This document shows, piece by piece, positions 1-8,610 of a stretch of DNA of 64,000 nt; position 1 is the first letter of the stretch, and each line of letters begins with the position of its first letter. The notes beneath the pieces are model-generated. The model did no database searches, had not been told where the DNA came from, and saw only the letters and a program-made list of their open reading frames with translations. Source of the DNA: DASQZT01 sp963728965 (GTDB taxonomy: Bacteria; Acidobacteriota; Terriglobia; Bryobacterales; Bryobacteraceae); assembly GCA_963728965.1 (NCBI GenBank), contig CAVSMH010000006.1:1116001-1180000 (forward strand). The letters are read 5' to 3'. A program made the position numbers and the translations under genes.

Positions 1-1
1 C

Positions 2-118
2 GATTTCGCAATTCACGATGCCGGCGACTATCGCGAACTGCCGTACTTCTTCGGTCGGGAGACGGCGAAGGCGGTCTGGGTGCGGGGAGTGCAGGTGTAT
101 GGAGTGATTGCGGGCTAA
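2..118 (+). CDS. C-terminal end of an unidentified protein (partial)
   Basis: An open frame enters the window from the left and ends at TAA 116-118. It gives 38 residues with no stop and no start in the window, ending VYGVIAG. The fragment is rich in aromatic residues (YRELPYFFGRE, VWVRGVQVY), which would suit a beta-rich domain, but it is too short to assign to a family. The beta-barrel gene that follows starts about 115 bases downstream on the same strand. Function unknown. Confidence 0.55.
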   Translation, partial: DFAIHDAGDYRELPYFFGRETAKAVWVRGVQVYGVIAG

Positions 119-233
119 CCTGCTTCAGCATTAAAGAGGCGGGCATTCAGGCCGATGTGGGTTCTTAGGAGCTTGCGCGGTCGCGCCTGGTTCCAGTCGC
201 AACTCGTATTAGAGGCGGGAGAGGGAGATCGTT

Positions 234-1097
234 TTGGTTGCACGCTTTCGATTGACGATGCTATGGGGCGGGCTGTTTCTTCTACTGGGTCCCGGTTTGT
301 CGGTTTCGATCCAGGGCGCGGAGCACGGCCAAGAGGAACCGCGGATTCAGGACAACAGTTTCTTGATTGAGGAAGCATACAACCAGGAACGCGGCGTCGT
401 GCAGCATATCAGCACGTTCTCCCGGTTGTGGAACAGCAAGGACTGGAGCTACACGTTCACCCAGGAGTGGCCGGGAGTACGCAACTGGCGGCATCAGTTC
501 AGCTATACGCTAGTTGGCATGCATTCCGGCGGGTATGGCGCCTCGGGGGGCGGCTTGGGCGACACCATGTTGAATTATCGCTACCAGGTGGTCGGCAGCG
601 GAGACACGCGATTGGCCTTCGCGCCTCGTGTTTCGATCCTCCTGCCCACGGGGAGCGTTGCCCAAGGCAGGGGACAGGGGGCGGTCGGGTTTCAGACGAA
701 CCTGCCGCTGAGCATCGTACTGCACCGGCGGCTGATCAGCCATTGGAACGCGGGGAGCACCTTTGTGCCCCACGCCCAGAGCGAAGGACATTACCGGGCC
801 GGGACGGTGGGCTACACCCTGGGGCAAAGCCTGATTCTCGTGGTTCACCCGAGAGTCAACCTGATGCTGGAGACGTTTGACAACCGGTTCCAGTTCGTGG
901 CGCGGCCGGGAGAAACGGCGTGGTCGCGGACAACCTATGTCAGCCCCGGGGTGAGGTGGGCTTACAACTTCAAGAATGGACTCCAAATCGTCCCGGGCGT
1001 AGCGATGCCGATCGGCATCGCTACGAGCGCCGGCGAACGAGGTATCTTTCTCTACCTGAGCTTTGAGCATCCGTTCGGAAAAACTGCCTCGAAATAG
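234..1097 (+). CDS. Outer-membrane beta-barrel protein, phenol-degradation MetA-like 'transporter' family
   Basis: 287 residues. The N-terminus has Arg at 4 and 6, a hydrophobic stretch at about 9-26 and a plausible signal-peptidase site near QGA-EHG, so export is likely. The rest alternates polar and aromatic residues in beta-strand fashion (FSYTLVGMHSG, TMLNYRYQVV, VSPGVRWAYNF) and ends in a strand (IFLYLSFEHPF), as in outer-membrane barrels. Repeated 'APRVSILLPTGS' and 'GVAMPIGI' type strands recall the MetA-pathway-of-phenol-degradation barrels; this is family resemblance only. The start chosen is TTG at 234, preceded by a purine-rich GGGAGAGGGAGA, because it supplies the positively charged signal-peptide end; ATG at 258 is the alternative. 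Substrate unknown. Confidence 0.7.
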   Translation: MVARFRLTMLWGGLFLLLGPGLSVSIQGAEHGQEEPRIQDNSFLIEEAYNQERGVVQHISTFSRLWNSKDWSYTFTQEWPGVRNWRHQFSYTLVGMHSGGYGASGGGLGDTMLNYRYQVVGSGDTRLAFAPRVSILLPTGSVAQGRGQGAVGFQTNLPLSIVLHRRLISHWNAGSTFVPHAQSEGHYRAGTVGYTLGQSLILVVHPRVNLMLETFDNRFQFVARPGETAWSRTTYVSPGVRWAYNFKNGLQIVPGVAMPIGIATSAGERGIFLYLSFEHPFGKTASK

Positions 1098-1158
1098 CGC
1101 GACGAGGTTGAACCCCCACCCCCAATCGGCTGGGGCGATGAACGAAAAAGGCCGGCGC

Positions 1159-1557
1159 TCACATAGCCTCGGGACAGAGCGTACGTGCCTGCGCCAGCAG
1201 CGCTGAGGAATCGATCGGCTTTAACATGTATGCGTTGCAAAGCTCATGGTGAGCCGCCAGGACGCTCTTGAGGTCGTCTGCGGCCGTGGTCATGATCACT
1301 TTGGAAGCCCGTTCGCCGCGGCGCCCAAATCGCTGCTCTTCCTGGCGGATGAGCCGCAATGTCTCCAGGCCGTCGATTCCAGGCATGCGAATGTCCAGGC
1401 AAATCAGATCGTAAGGTCCACCCCAGCTCAGCGCCTTGCGGCACGCATCGACGGCCTGGACGCCATCCACGCAGGTATGGACGGTGCCGAACTCGGCCAG
1501 AAGTTCTTCGAGCAGCACGCGGGTTGTCAGGTCGTCATCCACCACGAGGGTCTTCAT
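1159..1557 (-). CDS. Stand-alone response-regulator receiver (CheY-like)
   Basis: 132 residues, one receiver domain with no output domain. Visible landmarks are the acidic pocket VVDDD (res 5-9), the phospho-acceptor Asp in LICLDIRMPG (D55), the switch Thr in VIMTTAADD and the conserved Lys in MLKPID (K113). ATG 1557 is preceded by AAGGA at 7 nt; an in-frame ATG at 1563 would add two residues. The gene is divergent from the CHASE hybrid kinase, with only 70 bases between the starts, so shared control and a common phosphorelay are plausible. Without an output domain it probably acts by protein contact or as a phosphate carrier (inference). Confidence 0.85.
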   Translation of the reverse strand: MKTLVVDDDLTTRVLLEELLAEFGTVHTCVDGVQAVDACRKALSWGGPYDLICLDIRMPGIDGLETLRLIRQEEQRFGRRGERASKVIMTTAADDLKSVLAAHHELCNAYMLKPIDSSALLAQARTLCPEAM

Positions 1558-1627
1558 TCTCATTTCCTTATCGGCAGGTCTATCGGATTGCTTGAGAGAG
1601 GCCGATGCTCTTTTAGGGCGATTTGGA

Positions 1628-4600
1628 ATGCCGGAAACCACACCATCGGTCCGCCGCTGGCTGCCTGCGGCGGTGTTCGTTCTAGGCATCCTGCTGAGTG
1701 TTTTGCTGTGGCACATGCTGCGCACGCTCGAGGACGGCCAGGCGCAGACTGCTTTCGTTGCCTCCTCCGCGCAACGGCTCGATCGCCTGACCGTCAGCAT
1801 CGAACGCAGCCTGGATTGCCTGGAATCGTTGGGTGCCCTGTACCAGGCCTCCCGCGTCGTGAGCCGGCGCGAGTTTGCCCGGTTTAGTGCGACTCTGGTG
1901 CGCCAACGCAAAGAGATTCGGGCATTGGCATGGATTCCGCGGGTTTCCGCGGCCGAACGCGCGACCTATGAACGAACCGCTCGCCGCGAGGGCTTTCCGT
2001 CTTTTCAATTCGTCGAGGGGCCGGTGGCCGGGGTGATGCGGCGGGCGGGGCGGCGGCGCGACTATTTCCCGGTGTATTATCTGGCGCCCGCCGAGGACAA
2101 CGAAAGGGTTCTGGGCTTCGATCTGGGATCTGACGCCGCTCGTGATCAAGCCTTGTGGATCGCCGCGGAGACAGGTCGGATAACCGCCACGGGCCGCTTG
2201 GTTCCACTGCGCGGAGGGCCTGGCCAGTACGGGCTTCTGGTGCTTCAACCGCTGTATCGCAAGGGCGCGAATCTCGCGAATAAGCCGGGCCGACGCGCGG
2301 CGCTCGAAGGTTTCGTGCTTGGGATGTTCCTGCTTAGGAGCGTCGTCGAAGGGTCGGAAACGAGTTTGACTCCGGCAACCGAGGACCAAGTGGCCATCTT
2401 CGACCTGGCTGCGGCCCAAGGTCAGCGGCTACTCTATCCCAAGGGCGCTCCCTTCGACTCGATTGCGGACTTGCCAGCCGGTTCGCGGCTGGTGAAGAAC
2501 ATGGAGGTTGGTGGCCGCACCTGGGAGGTCGCGGTGTATCGGAGCCCCGGCTCGTTCGGCGCTTCCCGCTTCACGAGTTGGCTGGCGTTTTGGGGCGCTA
2601 TGGCATTGACGGCGCTGCTTTCCGCGTATCTGTATCTCAGTCTAAACAGCCGCATGGCGATCGAGCGGACGGTGGGCGAGCGAACCGAAGAGCTCAACGC
2701 GACCCTGAAGAAACTGGCCTACACGAATCGTGCCCTGCAGAAGAGTTGGTCCAGCTACCGCAAGCTTGTAGACGTCATGCCGGATGCCGTCTGGCTCGCC
2801 CGCGACCGCAAAATCGTGCTCGCCAACCGCGCTGCCGCCGACCTGTTCAAATTCGAAAGCGCAGCCGACATTATCGGCCGCCCGGTGACCGATTTTCTGA
2901 TCGAAGGCGCGTGCCTCTCGCCGGAAGACGTGGAACGGCGCGTCAACCATACCGAGACGCAATTGCCCCGCATGGAGATCCGCATGTTGTGCGCCGACGG
3001 CTCCACGGTCGAGGTGGAACTCAGCCTGTGCTCGTTCCACGACGAGTTCGGCCTGACGATCCAGTCGGTGTTCCGCGATGTCTCCGAGCGCAAGCGTGCC
3101 GCGCGGGAACTCGTCCGATCCAAGGAGCTGGCGGAAGCCGCGAACCAGGCGAAGAGCCAATTCCTGGCGAGCATGAGTCACGAGATCCGCACGCCCATGA
3201 ACGCCGTGCTGGGGATGGCGGCACTGCTGTTGCGAACGGAACTGGCCACCGAACAGCGCTGGTACGTGGAAGTGCTCCGGTCCAGCGGCGAGCACCTGCT
3301 GGCGATTATCAACGACATCCTGGACTTCTCCAAGATCGAGGCGCGGAAGATCATCCTCGAGAGGGTGGAGTTTGATCTCTTGGACGTCCTGGAGAGTGTT
3401 GCCGAAATGCTGGCTCCGAAAGCCCACGAGAAGGGACTCGAGTTGACTTGCAGCCTCTCGCCGGACATTCCCACGGCACTGCGGGGTGATCCCGGCCGCC
3501 TGCGCCAGATCGTCACGAACCTGGTTGGTAACGCGGTGAAGTTCACGCAGCGGGGCGAAGTAGCGGTAGAGGTGGCGGCTGATGTGGTGGAAGAGCGCTC
3601 GGTGGTTCTACGGTTCCGGGTGCGGGACACAGGCATCGGCATCAGTCCGGATCGAGTAGGGGCCCTGTTCTCGCCGTTTGTCCAGGCCGACGGATCCACG
3701 ACCCGGCGTTTTGGGGGCACCGGATTGGGTCTTGCCATTTCGCGCCAATTGGCCGAACTCATGCAGGGAACGGTGGGCTTGGAGAGTGTCCAGGGAAAGG
3801 GTTCGACGTTCTGGTTTACGGCGGTATTCGAAACGCAGGCACGGGCGGCCGCCGGGCATGCGCCGGCGGTGGACCTGCGTGGGTGTCGCGTACTGGTGGT
3901 GGACGATCACGCCGGCAGCCGGCGTATCCTCACCGACATGCTGGCATGTTGCGGGGCCCGGTGCGACGAGGCAGGGGACGCCTCCACGGCCCTGACGGCT
4001 GTCGGCGAGGCTGCCGCCCAGGGAGATCCCTATCGGATCGCAGTGCTCGACCAAGGCATGCCCGGCGTGGGCGGAGAAGAACTCGGCGAGCGCATCGCGG
4101 CCGTGCCCGGCCTGAGTGGCACTGCGCTGGTGTTGATGAGCGGCCTCGGTAAGCCGCTTGAACTGGCTCGCCTCGAGCGTCTGGGTTTTTCCGGACTGCT
4201 GCTGAAACCGATCTGGCCAGCACGCCTGGAGAAAGCCATGAAGCGGGCGCTCGATGGGGCGAAGATCGAAGCCGGAGTGCCGCCTCCGGCAACGGCCTCG
4301 CCAAGCCGGCCAGCGCGCGGTTCGCGGGTGCTGGTGGTCGATGACAACGAGACCAACTGCCTGGTGGCCGAGGCGATGCTGGCGGAGCTCGGCTTTCAGC
4401 CGGAAGCGGTGGCCAGCGGCACGGAGGCCCTCTCTGCCCTGGAGAACGGAGACTATGAGCTGGTGCTGATGGATTGCGAGATGCCGGATTTGGACGGCTA
4501 CGAAGTGACCGCGCGAATACGCGGAGGCACTACCGCCGCACGCGACTCGAAAATCCCGATCATTGCCCTGACCGCGGATGTGACTTCCGAAGCCCGCGCG

Positions 4601-5053
4601 AAGTGTACCGCGGCCGGGATGAACCACTACCTGGCCAAACCGGTGGATCCGGAACAATTGCGGGAAGCGCTCTCGCGATGGGTGCACGCCGCGCCTTTCG
4701 CGCCGGCGCTGGGCCGGGACCGCTTTGACGAGCCGTCGCTGGTGCGGCGGTTGATGGGTAACCGCGTGCTGGCGGGAAAGATCGTGGCCGGCTTCCTGGT
4801 CGATGTGCCGGCCAAACTCCACAGCCTGAAAGCAGCGCTCGAACGGAAAGACAGCGCCACCGTGCGGCTGCTGGCGCACGCGGTGAAGGGAGCCTCGGCG
4901 AATGTGTCAGCGAATTCGTTGCGCGCGCTGGCCGCCGAGATCGAGCGCGCTGGGGCCGCCGACGACCTGGGCGCCGGGTCGGCACTGGTGCCGCGCCTGG
5001 AGCAGGAGTTCGAATTGCTCAGCGCGGCACTGAAGGGCTCCGGCTGGGGGTAG
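1628..5053 (+). CDS. Hybrid sensor histidine kinase: CHASE-PAS-HisKA-HATPase-REC-REC-HPt
   Basis: 1141 residues. TM1 is at about 12-32, followed by an extracytoplasmic CHASE-type sensor (about 50-300, with the typical RKEIRALAWIPRV segment) and TM2 at about 317-338. Then come PAS (about 375-490), HisKA with H518 in MSHEIRTPMN, HATPase with N-box (LVGNAVKFT) and G-boxes (DTGIGI, GGTGLGLAIS), receiver 1 (D808 in VLDQGMPG), receiver 2 (D949 in LMDCEMPD) and an HPt domain (H1084 in AHAVKGASAN). All phosphorelay residues are present, so His-Asp-His relay within one chain is possible. ATG 1628 is used because upstream extension runs antisense over the receiver gene and is not domain-like. The divergent receiver at 1159-1557 is the obvious partner. 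Ligand unknown. Confidence 0.92.
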   Translation: MPETTPSVRRWLPAAVFVLGILLSVLLWHMLRTLEDGQAQTAFVASSAQRLDRLTVSIERSLDCLESLGALYQASRVVSRREFARFSATLVRQRKEIRALAWIPRVSAAERATYERTARREGFPSFQFVEGPVAGVMRRAGRRRDYFPVYYLAPAEDNERVLGFDLGSDAARDQALWIAAETGRITATGRLVPLRGGPGQYGLLVLQPLYRKGANLANKPGRRAALEGFVLGMFLLRSVVEGSETSLTPATEDQVAIFDLAAAQGQRLLYPKGAPFDSIADLPAGSRLVKNMEVGGRTWEVAVYRSPGSFGASRFTSWLAFWGAMALTALLSAYLYLSLNSRMAIERTVGERTEELNATLKKLAYTNRALQKSWSSYRKLVDVMPDAVWLARDRKIVLANRAAADLFKFESAADIIGRPVTDFLIEGACLSPEDVERRVNHTETQLPRMEIRMLCADGSTVEVELSLCSFHDEFGLTIQSVFRDVSERKRAARELVRSKELAEAANQAKSQFLASMSHEIRTPMNAVLGMAALLLRTELATEQRWYVEVLRSSGEHLLAIINDILDFSKIEARKIILERVEFDLLDVLESVAEMLAPKAHEKGLELTCSLSPDIPTALRGDPGRLRQIVTNLVGNAVKFTQRGEVAVEVAADVVEERSVVLRFRVRDTGIGISPDRVGALFSPFVQADGSTTRRFGGTGLGLAISRQLAELMQGTVGLESVQGKGSTFWFTAVFETQARAAAGHAPAVDLRGCRVLVVDDHAGSRRILTDMLACCGARCDEAGDASTALTAVGEAAAQGDPYRIAVLDQGMPGVGGEELGERIAAVPGLSGTALVLMSGLGKPLELARLERLGFSGLLLKPIWPARLEKAMKRALDGAKIEAGVPPPATASPSRPARGSRVLVVDDNETNCLVAEAMLAELGFQPEAVASGTEALSALENGDYELVLMDCEMPDLDGYEVTARIRGGTTAARDSKIPIIALTADVTSEARAKCTAAGMNHYLAKPVDPEQLREALSRWVHAAPFAPALGRDRFDEPSLVRRLMGNRVLAGKIVAGFLVDVPAKLHSLKAALERKDSATVRLLAHAVKGASANVSANSLRALAAEIERAGAADDLGAGSALVPRLEQEFELLSAALKGSGWG

Positions 5054-5074
5054 CGGGCGTCGCGTCGCGGCCGG

Positions 5075-5641
5075 TCAGCGGACCCGGTTGATGGCGCACC
5101 CGATCGATTTCGTAGTCGGGTGGGTCACTTCCTTTCCGGCCAGAACCTCATCCAGCGCATTACGCAGGTCGGGCACGGTGGCTTCTGGCCGCTGCTTCCC
5201 GAAATCTTCCACCCGGTTGTCAATCCTGCCCAGGTAGAGTACCTTGCCCCCCGGCGACACGATCGCAGCCTGGGGCGTCACCCTGGCGCCGGTGAGCGAC
5301 ACCAGCACCTGCGAGGGATCGATCAACAGCGGAAATGTATACCGGTACTCTCGGGCGTAGCGCGCCACCACGGCGGGAGCCGCAGTGGTGTCCGCCTGCA
5401 CCGCATAGACCGCGACGCCGCGGTTGCGGTAGCTCTCACGGATACGGTTCATCTCCGGCACGTAGCTGTTTCCGATCGGGCAATCGGTGGTGATGAAAAA
5501 CAGCAGCACCGCTTTATGCCCGGCCCACTCCGCCGGAGTGTGCATACCGCCGGCTGTATCGCGCAAAGCAAATGGCGGCACGGCCGCGCAGAGGCTGAAA
5601 GCCATCGCAGCCCCGAAAAAGACTTTCAATCTGGACAGCAT
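5075..5641 (-). CDS. Exported thioredoxin-fold redoxin family protein
   Basis: 188 residues. A signal peptide is clear (MLSRLKVFFG, then hydrophobic to about 20). The thioredoxin-like core follows: AVLLFFITTDCPIGNSY with a single Cys (C54) instead of CxxC, then TFPLLIDPSQ and the cis-Pro region VTPQAAIV. The tail carries a second Cys in TKSIGCAINR. This CPI-type single-Cys redoxin with a late GCxI motif is common in acidobacterial and planctomycete genomes, where its substrate is unproven. ATG 5641 is preferred to the upstream start because it begins the signal peptide. It is the last gene of a minus-strand cluster, 69 bases after the DinB gene. Confidence 0.8.
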   Translation of the reverse strand: MLSRLKVFFGAAMAFSLCAAVPPFALRDTAGGMHTPAEWAGHKAVLLFFITTDCPIGNSYVPEMNRIRESYRNRGVAVYAVQADTTAAPAVVARYAREYRYTFPLLIDPSQVLVSLTGARVTPQAAIVSPGGKVLYLGRIDNRVEDFGKQRPEATVPDLRNALDEVLAGKEVTHPTTKSIGCAINRVR

Positions 5642-5710
5642 CGGAGTTCTTTTATTATGACGCGGCCCGGCGCACAAGTCCGCGGCAAGGTTCATGAGCT
5701 TTGCGCCAGC

Positions 5711-6220
5711 TCATGCGCCGACGGCGTTGGAGCGGTCGCGGTAGTAGCAAATCAGGTCGGTAGCGGGAGGTGTGTGTCCGAGCGCGCGCAGGAAGCCCGA
5801 GACCTGCCCGCGATGGTGGGTGGCGTGATTCACGACGTGGAGTATGAGTTGCCATAAGGGCTGTTGCCAGGGGCGGCCTTTCATGTTCGTGTAAGCGAGT
5901 TCCCGAAAGATGTCGTCCGCCGTGAGGCCGGCGGCCCACTGAAGCCATCGCTGGTGAAGCGCGGGCCACTGGGTCTGAAGAACGGAAAGGTGAAAGTCGG
6001 CTTCGGTGGTGTAGACCGGGTTGGGTCCGCCCTGCATGCGCACGAGCCACACGCGGTCTGCACCGAAGATGTGCACCAGAGTCCCGAGAACGCTGCGGTC
6101 GGCCGTGTGGAAATCGCGGCTCAGTTCGTCGCTTGAAAGGGCTGAGGCCGCTTCTACCAAGCGGTGGCTGGCCCAGGCGGAATAGTCGAGGTGGGTTCTG
6201 AGAACGTCAACTGAAATCAT
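5711..6220 (-). CDS. DinB/YfiT-like four-helix-bundle protein
   Basis: 169 residues, the usual length of the DinB family. Candidate metal ligands are H50 (TLVHIFGADRVW) and the HxxxH pair H132/H136 (NHATHHRGQV), the canonical triad spacing. Members include thiol-dependent transferases and damage-inducible proteins; the substrate here cannot be read from sequence. ATG 6220 has AGGAGG just upstream and lies 14 bases inside the end of the monooxygenase gene, so translation is probably coupled to it. Co-transcription with the monooxygenase and esterase suggests detoxification or catabolism (inference). Confidence 0.85.
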   Translation of the reverse strand: MISVDVLRTHLDYSAWASHRLVEAASALSSDELSRDFHTADRSVLGTLVHIFGADRVWLVRMQGGPNPVYTTEADFHLSVLQTQWPALHQRWLQWAAGLTADDIFRELAYTNMKGRPWQQPLWQLILHVVNHATHHRGQVSGFLRALGHTPPATDLICYYRDRSNAVGA

Positions 6221-7670
6221 AGTCCTCCTGCACCACGGCGGATGTACGCCGGCGATAGGCGAGTACGGAGCCGGGCCAGATCACGGGGCTCTCCCCGGTG
6301 TTGGGATCCTGGTACCAGCTTCGGCACCCGCCGGTTTCCCAAACCGTTCCGGCCAGCCGGCGGCGGATCTGCTGAACGAAGGTCTGCTGGCTGGCCTCGC
6401 GGACCTCCATGACCCGCTGCCCGCGGCGGCGCATGATCTTCAGGCAACGCATCACGTAACGGACCTGAGCCTCGATCATGAGGACCACGGAGTTGTGGCC
6501 GAGGCCGGTATTGGGGCCGAGCAGGATGAAGAAATTGGGAAAGCCGCTGACCGTGATCCCCAGGTACGCGGTAATTCGCTCACGCCAGGCGTCGTGGATT
6601 TCGATACCGCCGCGTCCCCGGATATGGACTCCGAAAAAGAGTTCGGTGACGCGAAAACCGGTGGCGTAGACGATGACGTCGACGGCCCGCTCGGTGCCAT
6701 CGCGGGTGATGATGTTGTGCTCGCGGATTTCGGCGATGGATTCGGGGACCAACTCGACATTCGGTCGGGAGAGCGCCGGATAGAAGTCGCTTGAGATCAG
6801 CACGCGCTTGCAGCCGAACTGGTAGGCTGGCGTCAACGCGGTGCGCAAAACCGGATCGAGGACCTGTCGCTCCAGGTGCCGGCGGGCTATCTTTTCTCCC
6901 TGTTTGCGCATCCAGAGGTTTCCCAGGAAACCGAAGACCTGCATCTCGAGGCGCCAGAAGAGGAACTGCCGGAAGAGCCAGGTCGCGCCGGGGATGCGCC
7001 GGAAACGCTTCTTCCACCGGTCGCTGATCGGATGGTCCGGGCGGGGCAAGAGCCAGGCAGGTGTGCGTTGGAAAACGTAGAGGCGGCCGGCTTGCTCGGC
7101 GATTGCCGGGACGACTTGCGCGGCGCTGGCGCCGGTACCGATGACTGCTACTTTCCGGCCTTCGAGATTCACGTTTCGATCCCAGGCAGCGGTGTGAAAC
7201 GCGGATCCGGCGAACCGTTCCAACCCGGTGATTTCCGGATAGCACGGCACATGCAGAGCGCCCATTCCGGAGACGACCACACGGGCATCGATGGTCAGGC
7301 CGTCGGCCATCGTGGCGTGCCACACGGCGGCGGTTTCGTCCCACACCGCCTTCTGGAGAACCGTCCGGAGCCGAACGTGGGCCATGATGCCGTGGCGTTT
7401 GGCCGAGGCTCGCAGGTAGTCGAGGATCTCGGGCTGGGCGGCGAACATGCGGCTCCAGCCAGGATTGCGATCGAAAGAAAACGAGTAGAGGTGCGAGGGG
7501 ATGTCGCAGGCGCAGCCGGGATAGGTGTTGAACCACCAGGTTCCGCCGATGTCGTCCGCTTTTTCGATGACTAGGAAGGAATCCGTGCCGGACTGGCGGA
7601 GCTGGATGGCCATGCAGAGGCCGGAGAAGCCCGCGCCCACGATGAGCACGTCCACGGTGGACCCGGACAT
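6207..7670 (-). CDS. Flavin-containing monooxygenase, Baeyer-Villiger type
   Basis: 487 residues, slightly short for a type I Baeyer-Villiger enzyme. The FAD Rossmann motif GAGFSG is at 12-17, followed by the GGTWWFNTYPGCACD segment typical of the family. The fingerprint FxGxxxHxxxW appears as FAGSAFHTAAWD (153-164), and the NADPH Rossmann motif GTGASA is at 178-183. Known members insert oxygen next to a ketone carbonyl using NADPH and O2. The start ATG 7670 shares its A with the TGA stop of the esterase (TGATG), so the two are translationally coupled; GTG 7673 is an alternative start. An ester-forming oxygenase next to an esterase fits a ketone-opening route (inference). Confidence 0.88.
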   Translation of the reverse strand: MSGSTVDVLIVGAGFSGLCMAIQLRQSGTDSFLVIEKADDIGGTWWFNTYPGCACDIPSHLYSFSFDRNPGWSRMFAAQPEILDYLRASAKRHGIMAHVRLRTVLQKAVWDETAAVWHATMADGLTIDARVVVSGMGALHVPCYPEITGLERFAGSAFHTAAWDRNVNLEGRKVAVIGTGASAAQVVPAIAEQAGRLYVFQRTPAWLLPRPDHPISDRWKKRFRRIPGATWLFRQFLFWRLEMQVFGFLGNLWMRKQGEKIARRHLERQVLDPVLRTALTPAYQFGCKRVLISSDFYPALSRPNVELVPESIAEIREHNIITRDGTERAVDVIVYATGFRVTELFFGVHIRGRGGIEIHDAWRERITAYLGITVSGFPNFFILLGPNTGLGHNSVVLMIEAQVRYVMRCLKIMRRRGQRVMEVREASQQTFVQQIRRRLAGTVWETGGCRSWYQDPNTGESPVIWPGSVLAYRRRTSAVVQEDYDFS

Positions 7671-8608
7671 CACCGGCGCGCACCTCCGGCGGCGGGTGCG
7701 GGGAGGGCGGCGATGGCGGCGCGCAGGAAGGCGGCAGCTTCACGGAGGGATTGGCGCGCTTCGGGCACAGTGGTTTGGGCCAGTTGCCAGGCGTGGGGCA
7801 CGGTCGGCCAGATCTTCAGATCCACCGATATGCCAGCGTCGCGGGCGCGGTCGGCGAGGCGGGTGGAATCGTCGCGCAGAACTTCATCGTTGCTCACATG
7901 AATCAGCAGCGGTGGGAGTTGGCGCAGGTCGGCGTAAAGCGGCGAGGTGAGCGGATGGTGCGGATCGGTGCCAGCCAAGTAGTGGCGCGCCTCCTGAGCG
8001 ACCGGACCGCCGTGGAACATGGCGCAGCGCGAATCGTTGGTGTGGAGCGATTCGCCAGTGGCGGCAAGATCGGTCCATGGTGAGAACAGCGCCGCGGCGG
8101 CGGGGAGCGGAACCCCGGCGTCTCGCATCACAACGAGCAGGGCCAGGGAGAGTCCGCCGCCGGCGGAATCGCCAGCCAGCACGATTTGAGTGGAGGCAGT
8201 ATTCTCCAGCAGAGCCCGGTAGACGGCGGAGACGTCGTCCAACGCGGCGGGGAAGGGGTGCTCGGGCGCCAGACGATAATCGGGCGCGAGCACGCGGAAC
8301 CCTTCTTTGGCGAAGCCGACAGTGATGGCGCGGTGAGTCTTGGCGGAGCAGGCGAAGTAGCCGCCGCCGTGAATGTAGAGGAGAGTGGCAGGGCCCGACG
8401 CAGAAGCGGTGACCCACTCGGCGGGCACGCTGCCAACCACGGCGGGTTCGATCCGGATCTCACGTGGGACCCGGAACGGCGGCGGACAGAGCAGCTTGCG
8501 AACCTGGTCGATGCTCCGGGCTCGCTTCAGGCGAGGCTTGAGAGTGTTGCGCAGAATCCAGGACACGACTCGTGCCTGCCAACTCGCTCGGGGCAGGGCC
8601 TCGCTCAA
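7670..8608 (-). CDS. Alpha/beta-hydrolase esterase, hormone-sensitive-lipase (HSL) family
   Basis: 312 residues. The oxyanion-hole motif HGGGY is at 80-84 and the nucleophile elbow GDSAGG at 146-151 (S148). The acid is likely D241 (HVSNDEVLRDD) and the base H272 (TVPHAWQL). All triad residues are present, so this should be an active carboxylesterase acting on small acyl esters. TTG at 8608 is used as start, two bases after the stop of the upstream gene; its own stop overlaps the monooxygenase start. The tight pairing suggests that it hydrolyses the ester made by the monooxygenase (inference). Confidence 0.88.
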   Translation of the reverse strand: MSEALPRASWQARVVSWILRNTLKPRLKRARSIDQVRKLLCPPPFRVPREIRIEPAVVGSVPAEWVTASASGPATLLYIHGGGYFACSAKTHRAITVGFAKEGFRVLAPDYRLAPEHPFPAALDDVSAVYRALLENTASTQIVLAGDSAGGGLSLALLVVMRDAGVPLPAAAALFSPWTDLAATGESLHTNDSRCAMFHGGPVAQEARHYLAGTDPHHPLTSPLYADLRQLPPLLIHVSNDEVLRDDSTRLADRARDAGISVDLKIWPTVPHAWQLAQTTVPEARQSLREAAAFLRAAIAALPAPAAGGARR

Positions 8609-8610
8609 GG

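Noticed and set aside
1436..1627. Upstream extension of the CHASE kinase frame
   Set aside because: It runs antisense over the receiver gene, has no domain likeness, and the first good start is ATG 1628 before the TM helix.
3608..4879. 423-codon minus-strand frame inside the hybrid kinase
   Set aside because: Shadow of the receiver and HPt domains; composition is low in hydrophobic patches and no motif is present.
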